NCBI GenBank assembly: GCA_018433595.1
Contig: JAHDQY010000019.1
Span: 1 to 64,000, forward strand
Origin: Synergistales bacterium
Lineage (GTDB): Bacteria; Synergistota; Synergistia; Synergistales; Aminithiophilaceae
Length of the DNA: 64,000 nt
Direction: 5' to 3'
Every line of letters begins with the position of its first letter. Positions within the stretch are counted from its first letter, which is position 1. Positions 59,656 to 64,000 of this stretch are shown here, piece after piece. Position numbers and translations under genes: made by a program. The notes below the pieces were generated by a model, which saw nothing but the letters and a program-made list of their open reading frames with translations, was not told where the DNA came from and made no database searches.

Positions 59656-60814
59656 GAAAGATCTCCCCTCTGCGCCGGAAGGCTTCGAGGCGCTCGACGA
59701 GTTCGGCGACGGTATCGCCGCCGAACTGCTCCGCCAGGGCCGCTGCGGCCGTCCAGGCCGCAAGGGCCTCGGCGACGACGACGGCGGCCGGGACGGCACA
59801 GACGTCACCCCGTTCGACGTGGGCCGACCGGGCCTTTCCGTTGCGAAGGTCCACCGAGGCCAGGGGACGCCGAAGCGTCGGAATCGGCTTCATGGCCGCC
59901 CTCAGGAGGATCTCCCCGCCGTTGGTCATGCCCCCTTCGAGGCCGCCGGCCCGGTTCGTCCGCCGACGGGCGCCGCAGCCGTCGGCGATGATCTCGTCGT
60001 GAGCCTCGCTTCCGCAGATCCCGGCCAGGCGGAAGCCGAGGCCGACCTCGACGCCCTTGATCCCGGGAATGGCCGCCAGGGCTCCGACGAAGCGGCCGTC
60101 GAGGCGGCGGTCCAGCTCGGCATAGGAGCCTACGCCGGGGGGCATGCCCGTCACGGAGACGACGAAGGTTCCGCCCAGCGTCTCTCCGGCCTCGACGGCG
60201 GCGGTGATCCGTCCGATCAGGGACGGTTCGTCCTCTGCCCGGGCGCAGCCCAGATCGGCCGATGCGGCGCGGCTCCACTCCTCGTCATCGGCGGGAAGGC
60301 TACAGGCAACACCGCCGATGGCCTCCACGGCACCTCTGACGGTCACGCCGACGGCCTCCAGCAGAAGACGTCCCGCGACGCCGACGACGGTCCAGGCCGC
60401 CGTCGCCCTGGCGCTGGCACGCTCGATAACGTCGCGGCAGTCGCCGTGGCCGTACTTGATGAGGCCCGGCAGGTCGGCGTGACCCGGCCGGGGACAGGTC
60501 GCGGCACAGGCGGCTGCCGCCTCGGCGTCGACGGACTCGGGATCGAGAGCCGGCCGCCAGGACTCCCACTCGCTGTTGCCCAGGGAGAGGCCGAGGGGAG
60601 CCCCCGTCGTCAGGCCGTCGCGAAGGCCGCCCCAGAAGGTCAGCTCGTCTCGCTCCAAGGCCATCCGGGGCCCCCGTCCGAAGCCGCGCCGCCGGCGGGC
60701 CAGCTCGGAGACGAACCGTTCCCGGGGCAGAGACAGACCCGCCGGAAGGCCTTCGACGACGATCAGGTAGCCCCGCCCGTGAGACTCGCCGCTGGTGAGA
60801 AAGCGCAGCGTCAT
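59642..60814 (-). CDS. aroC: Chorismate synthase
   Basis: 390 residues. FLTSGESHGRGYLIVVEGLPAG, GRGPRMALERDELTFWGGLRDGLTTGAPLGL, RPGHADLPGLIKYG, ERASARATAAWTVVG and GGEILLRAAMKPIPTLRRPL. Uses reduced FMN to make chorismate from EPSP. Starts inside the aroE stop (four-base overlap). Confidence 0.96.
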   Translation of the reverse strand: MTLRFLTSGESHGRGYLIVVEGLPAGLSLPRERFVSELARRRRGFGRGPRMALERDELTFWGGLRDGLTTGAPLGLSLGNSEWESWRPALDPESVDAEAAAACAATCPRPGHADLPGLIKYGHGDCRDVIERASARATAAWTVVGVAGRLLLEAVGVTVRGAVEAIGGVACSLPADDEEWSRAASADLGCARAEDEPSLIGRITAAVEAGETLGGTFVVSVTGMPPGVGSYAELDRRLDGRFVGALAAIPGIKGVEVGLGFRLAGICGSEAHDEIIADGCGARRRTNRAGGLEGGMTNGGEILLRAAMKPIPTLRRPLASVDLRNGKARSAHVERGDVCAVPAAVVVAEALAAWTAAAALAEQFGGDTVAELVERLEAFRRRGEIFHDRV

Positions 60815-61656
60815 CGCTCCCCCTCCTCCAGGGCCCGCCGCATCGCCTCGCCGGGAGCCCCGCAGCCGGTGAAGAGGGCGAAGGAGCGCATCCCCTGATG
60901 AAGCAGGACCGATCGGCCGTCGACGGCAGGGCTCCCGACGGAGCGGGCCGCCTCGACAAGCTCCGTTCCGCCTCCACGCCGGTAGACCAGATCGAGAAGG
61001 GGAGCGCCTCGAAGAGACCTGACGAGGCGCGTCAGATCCTCTCCGGACCAGGGGTTGGAAGCCAGCCCCAGCGAGGTGGCGTTGACGACGAGATCGAAGG
61101 GCTCCTCATGAAAGCGCTTCCAGTCGAGAACCGTCACGGTCTGACGGCCGAGGGCGGCTTCGATGTCGCCGGCCATCCGCCGGGCCCGGTCGGCTGTCCG
61201 GTTGGCGACGGCCAGGGAGGAAAACTCCCTTCCCAGAAGGGCAACCGCCGCCGCCCGGGCCGATCCGCCGGCGCCGAGAAGCAGGGCCCGCCCTCCGGAG
61301 GGAGAGAGCTCGGCGAGGGCGCCCCTGACGCCGTCGACATCACTGTTGTAACCCCAAAGGCCTTCTTCCTTGAACAGGACGACGTTGACGGCTCCGACCA
61401 GGCGCGCAGAGGGTTCGATCCAGTCACAGAGGCCGAAAGCCTCTTCCTTGTGGGGAAGGGTGACGTTGGCCCCTAGGGCTCCCAGGGCGGCAAGGCCCTT
61501 CAGTGCCGTATCGAGCCGGCCCGGGACCACGTCGAAGGCCAAGTAGCAACCGTCGCCCCCCGCCGCCTCAAAGGCGGCGTTCTGCATGGCCGGAGAAAGG
61601 CTGTGGCCGACGGGATGGCCCACCAGGGCCGCCAGCCTCGTCGCCGCCCCGATCAT
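60811..61656 (-). CDS. aroE: Shikimate dehydrogenase
   Basis: 281 residues. Substrate domain with LVGHPVGHSLSPAMQNAAFEAAG and ANVTLPHKEEAFGLCD (catalytic Lys), then an NADP Rossmann domain with LLGAGGSARAAAVALL and VANRTADRA. Reduces 3-dehydroshikimate. Four-base overlaps with aroA and aroC. Confidence 0.95.
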   Translation of the reverse strand: MIGAATRLAALVGHPVGHSLSPAMQNAAFEAAGGDGCYLAFDVVPGRLDTALKGLAALGALGANVTLPHKEEAFGLCDWIEPSARLVGAVNVVLFKEEGLWGYNSDVDGVRGALAELSPSGGRALLLGAGGSARAAAVALLGREFSSLAVANRTADRARRMAGDIEAALGRQTVTVLDWKRFHEEPFDLVVNATSLGLASNPWSGEDLTRLVRSLRGAPLLDLVYRRGGGTELVEAARSVGSPAVDGRSVLLHQGMRSFALFTGCGAPGEAMRRALEEGER

Positions 61657-62924
61657 GGCCGCCCGCTCCTCTTTCTCAGCTCGTCGAGAAAGCCGGGGTA
61701 GGAGACAAAGACGCAGTCGGCGTCGTCGATTTCGACATCGCCCGCAGCGACGAGGCCCGCCACGGCCAGGGCCATGGCGACGCGGTGGTCGCCCCGGCTC
61801 GCGACGGCCCCGCCCCGCAGGGGATGGCCGCCCCGGATGATCCAGCCGTCGTCCAGCTCCTCGATATCGGCGCCCAAAGTCCTCAGCCCTTCGGCGACGG
61901 CCTCGATCCGGTCCGACTCCTTGAGGCGCAGCTCCCCGGCCCCGCGGACCTCCGTCACGCCCTCGGCCTGGGTGGCCGCGACGGCCAGGAGGGGGAGTTC
62001 GTCGACGAGAAGGGGCACCTCGTCGGCATCGACGACGGTCCCACGGAGCGGCGACGGGCGGACCGTCAGCGTCCCCGTCGGCTCCCCGCCGGACGGGGAC
62101 GAAGGGACGATCCCGCAGCGAAGCCCCATGCGCTCCAGCACCGCCAGCAGGCCCGTCCGGGTCGGGTTGAGATTGACGCCGGGAAGGGTCACCTCCGACC
62201 CCTCGACAAGGGCAGCCGCGACGATCCAGAAGGCGGCCGACGAGAAGTCGCCGGGAATTCTCCAGCTTCCCCCGGGCGGCTCCTCGAAGGGAAAGACCGT
62301 GACGGACCCCTTCTCCCGCCTGAGAGGAACGCCGAGATGCTCCAGCAGCCGCTCCGTGTGATCCCGGCTCTTCCGGGGTTCGACGACGGTCACGCTTCCC
62401 TGGGCCGACAAACCGGCCAGGAGAAGGGCCGATTTGACCTGGGCGCTGGCCACGGGAAGGGTGTAGGTGCCGCCGGAGAGGCGGGTCCCCCTGATGGAGA
62501 GGGGGAGACGCCTCCCCCCGTCACGGCCGTCGATGCGGGCCCCGAGCGTCCTCAGAGGGTCGACGACACGGCTCATGGGGCGGCGGCTGAGGCTCTCGTC
62601 ACCGGTGATGACGGCGAAAAGGCCGGGCATTCCCGCCAGAAACCCGCAGAGGAGCCTGGCCGTCGTCCCCGAGTTGCCGGCATCGAGGACTCCCCCCTCG
62701 ATGGAGGCATCGCCGCGACGCACCCGGACCTGCTCCCCCTCCCGCGCGACGGCATAGCCCAGGCGGCTCAGGCAGGAGAGGGTGCCGGCACAGTCGGCTC
62801 CCGTCGAAAAATGCTCCACGGCGATCCCCTCTTTCGAGAGAGCTCCGACCAGGGCGGCCCTGTGGGAAATCGACTTGTCTCCGGGGACGACGATCTCGCC
62901 CCGTATCGGCTCGGTTCGGCTCAT
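61653..62924 (-). CDS. aroA: 3-phosphoshikimate 1-carboxyvinyltransferase (EPSP synthase)
   Basis: 423 residues. GEIVVPGDKSISHRAALVGAL, LDAGNSGTTARLLCGFLAG, LPVASAQVKSALLLAGL, DEVPLLVDELPLLAVAATQAEG, RLKESDRIEAV and GDHRVAMALAVAGL. The sensitive-site segment reads GNSGTTARL where class I enzymes have GNAGTAMRP, so this looks like a class II-type enzyme. Overlaps tyrA and aroE. Confidence 0.95.
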   Translation of the reverse strand: MSRTEPIRGEIVVPGDKSISHRAALVGALSKEGIAVEHFSTGADCAGTLSCLSRLGYAVAREGEQVRVRRGDASIEGGVLDAGNSGTTARLLCGFLAGMPGLFAVITGDESLSRRPMSRVVDPLRTLGARIDGRDGGRRLPLSIRGTRLSGGTYTLPVASAQVKSALLLAGLSAQGSVTVVEPRKSRDHTERLLEHLGVPLRREKGSVTVFPFEEPPGGSWRIPGDFSSAAFWIVAAALVEGSEVTLPGVNLNPTRTGLLAVLERMGLRCGIVPSSPSGGEPTGTLTVRPSPLRGTVVDADEVPLLVDELPLLAVAATQAEGVTEVRGAGELRLKESDRIEAVAEGLRTLGADIEELDDGWIIRGGHPLRGGAVASRGDHRVAMALAVAGLVAAGDVEIDDADCVFVSYPGFLDELRKRSGRP

Positions 62925-63781
62925 GATCTCGACCTCCTGCTGCGGCCAAGGACCGCCTCTCGTCTCGCAGCCCCCAGAGAGGCCAGCGCCTCCATCTCTC
63001 CGGCCGTGGCCCCCCTCATCCGCTGCAGGGTGGAGACGAGCCCGTCCAGGAGTTCTCCCATCGCATCGCTTTCGGCCCAGATGTCGGCCATCATCCAGGG
63101 GGGACCCGAGGCGACGCGGGTCGTGTCGCGGAAACCGCCCCCGGCAAGAGAGGCGAACCGCGGATGCCTCTCGATCGCCTCCCCGGCCGTGACGGCCAGG
63201 GCCGTCGCGACAAGAAGGGGCAGATGGCTGACGCAGCCTGCGGCGGCGTCGTGCTCCTCCGGCGAAAGGAGCCCCCAGTCGGCGCCGAGAAGGCCGCAGA
63301 GGGACCGGATCAGATCGAGAACCTCCTCCCTCGTCCGGTCGTCGGCGACGACGGCGCAGAAGGCCCCTTCGAAAAGCCTCCCGTCGGCCTGTCCGATGCC
63401 GCCCCGCTCCTTTCCCGCCATGGGGTGAAACCCGGCGTAGCGGCCTTCGAAAAGGGGGGCGAGGCTGCGGAAGGCCCGAGCCTGGACGCCGGCGACGTTC
63501 AGGAGGGCCGACAGCCCGCCTCCGGCCCGATGGATCACCCGGGCCGTCTCGACGACATGGCGGGGCGGCACGGCCAGGATGACGACGTCACAGCCCGAGA
63601 CGAGAGATTCGAGAGATGAGGCCGCCTCGTCGACGGCCCCCCTCGCGGCGGCCCGGGCCAGGACCTCGCCGTCGTCGTCCCACCCGACGACGGAGGCCGC
63701 CCGGCCCTTCAGCGCCAGCCCCAGGGAGCCGCCGATCAGCCCCGTTCCGACGATGCCTAAATGGCGATCTTCAAGCCGCAT
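62921..63781 (-). CDS. tyrA: Prephenate/arogenate dehydrogenase
   Basis: 286 residues. N-terminal NAD domain [19 protein letters not shown]...VVGWDDD, then [31 protein letters not shown] with the catalytic His, and a helical C-terminal domain with [12 protein letters not shown]. No chorismate mutase or ACT domain. Its start lies 25 bases inside the DAHP synthase gene. Confidence 0.93.
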   Translation of the reverse strand: MRLEDRHLGIVGTGLIGGSLGLALKGRAASVVGWDDDGEVLARAAARGAVDEAASSLESLVSGCDVVILAVPPRHVVETARVIHRAGGGLSALLNVAGVQARAFRSLAPLFEGRYAGFHPMAGKERGGIGQADGRLFEGAFCAVVADDRTREEVLDLIRSLCGLLGADWGLLSPEEHDAAAGCVSHLPLLVATALAVTAGEAIERHPRFASLAGGGFRDTTRVASGPPWMMADIWAESDAMGELLDGLVSTLQRMRGATAGEMEALASLGAARREAVLGRSRRSRS

Positions 63782-64000
63782 CGGGCCTCCTCCTCTCCGG
63801 CGGCGAGGGCGCCCGCCAGGTGACGGACGCGGCCCATCAGGGCGGCGAAGGCGGGGACATCCAGAGACTGGGGCCCGTCACAGAGGGCCTCCTCGGGAGC
63901 ACAGTGGACCTCGACGATGAGACCGTCGGCCCCCGCCGCCAGGGCGGCCAGGCTCATGGGAAGGATCAGCTCCCGTCTCCCCGTGGCATGGCTGGGATCG
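63757..64000 (-). CDS. aroF: DAHP synthase (C-terminal part, cut by window end)
   Basis: About 80 residues visible: [20 protein letters not shown], then [28 protein letters not shown]. These are the C-terminal signatures of the AroF/type I-beta 3-deoxy-D-arabino-heptulosonate 7-phosphate synthase family. Its 5' end lies beyond position 64000. It would be at or near the head of the aromatic operon. Confidence 0.9.
   Translation of the reverse strand, partial: DPSHATGRRELILPMSLAALAAGADGLIVEVHCAPEEALCDGPQSLDVPAFAALMGRVRHLAGALAAGEEEARCGLKIAI

Noticed and set aside
1-64000. CRISPR arrays, intact transposases or prophage structural genes
   Set aside because: No regularly spaced direct repeats and no transposase or phage morphogenesis proteins were recognised; only possible element ends were seen.

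Overview
The window is GC-rich bacterial chromosome, densely packed and mostly in short operons joined by ATGA-type overlaps. The likely source is an anaerobic, amino-acid-using diderm of the Synergistota. This is inferred from a DUF3798-linked ABC transporter, a hydrogenase-type Mrp antiporter set, SpoVS in a context without sporulation genes, a complete L-Ara4N lipid A module (which implies an outer membrane) and the overall gene style. No rRNA gene is present, so the assignment is not proven. No CRISPR array and no intact transposase were seen.

Region by region. 1-9.9 kb: two converging operons around a vitamin B12/siderophore-type ABC importer. The forward operon encodes a DUF4213/DUF364 protein, a MoeA-like protein and a substrate-binding protein. 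The reverse operon encodes permease, ATPase, a second binding protein, an NTPase-methyltransferase fusion and a radical SAM protein whose C-terminus resembles a binding-protein lobe. Both operons carry nearly the same inverted-repeat operator at their promoters, so they look like one regulon. This is the best candidate for an undescribed system. 9.9-14.5 kb: tRNA-Leu and the ylxM-ffh-rpsP-khpA-rimM-trmD-rplS translation operon. 14.6-19.4 kb: LUD protein, MATE exporter, old-yellow-enzyme homologue, RpiR regulator, SMR-type small membrane protein. 19.5-27.6 kb: L-Ara4N module (arnT, arnB, arnC, arnA split in two, arnD) with a converging ugd. 27.6-31.9 kb: metal-dependent hydrolase, aspS, hisS, spoVS.

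32-34 kb: a 40-codon gene with its own promoter and terminator, a metallopeptidase-like protein without its histidines, ppnP and an L,D-transpeptidase. 34.3-38.5 kb: polar amino-acid ABC transporter and a eukaryote-type carnitine/choline acyltransferase homologue, followed by a proline racemase remnant. 39-44.4 kb: DUF3798 binding protein with a sugar/nucleoside-type ABC importer. 44.4-46.8 kb: DMT exporter and NlpC/P60 cell-wall enzyme. 46.9-52.4 kb: Mrp/Mbh-type cation/proton antiporter genes. 52.4-53.6 kb: an AT-rich, apparently acquired serine hydrolase between short repeats. 53.7-57.6 kb: DUF1848 protein, YibE/F membrane protein, alkaline phosphatase. 57.7-64 kb: aromatic amino-acid operon aroF-tyrA-aroA-aroE-aroC-aroKB-aroQ, running leftwards and cut by the window end.

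Starts were chosen by ribosome-binding site, family alignment and overlap. Several differ from the longest open frame. All functions are read from sequence motifs without database searches.
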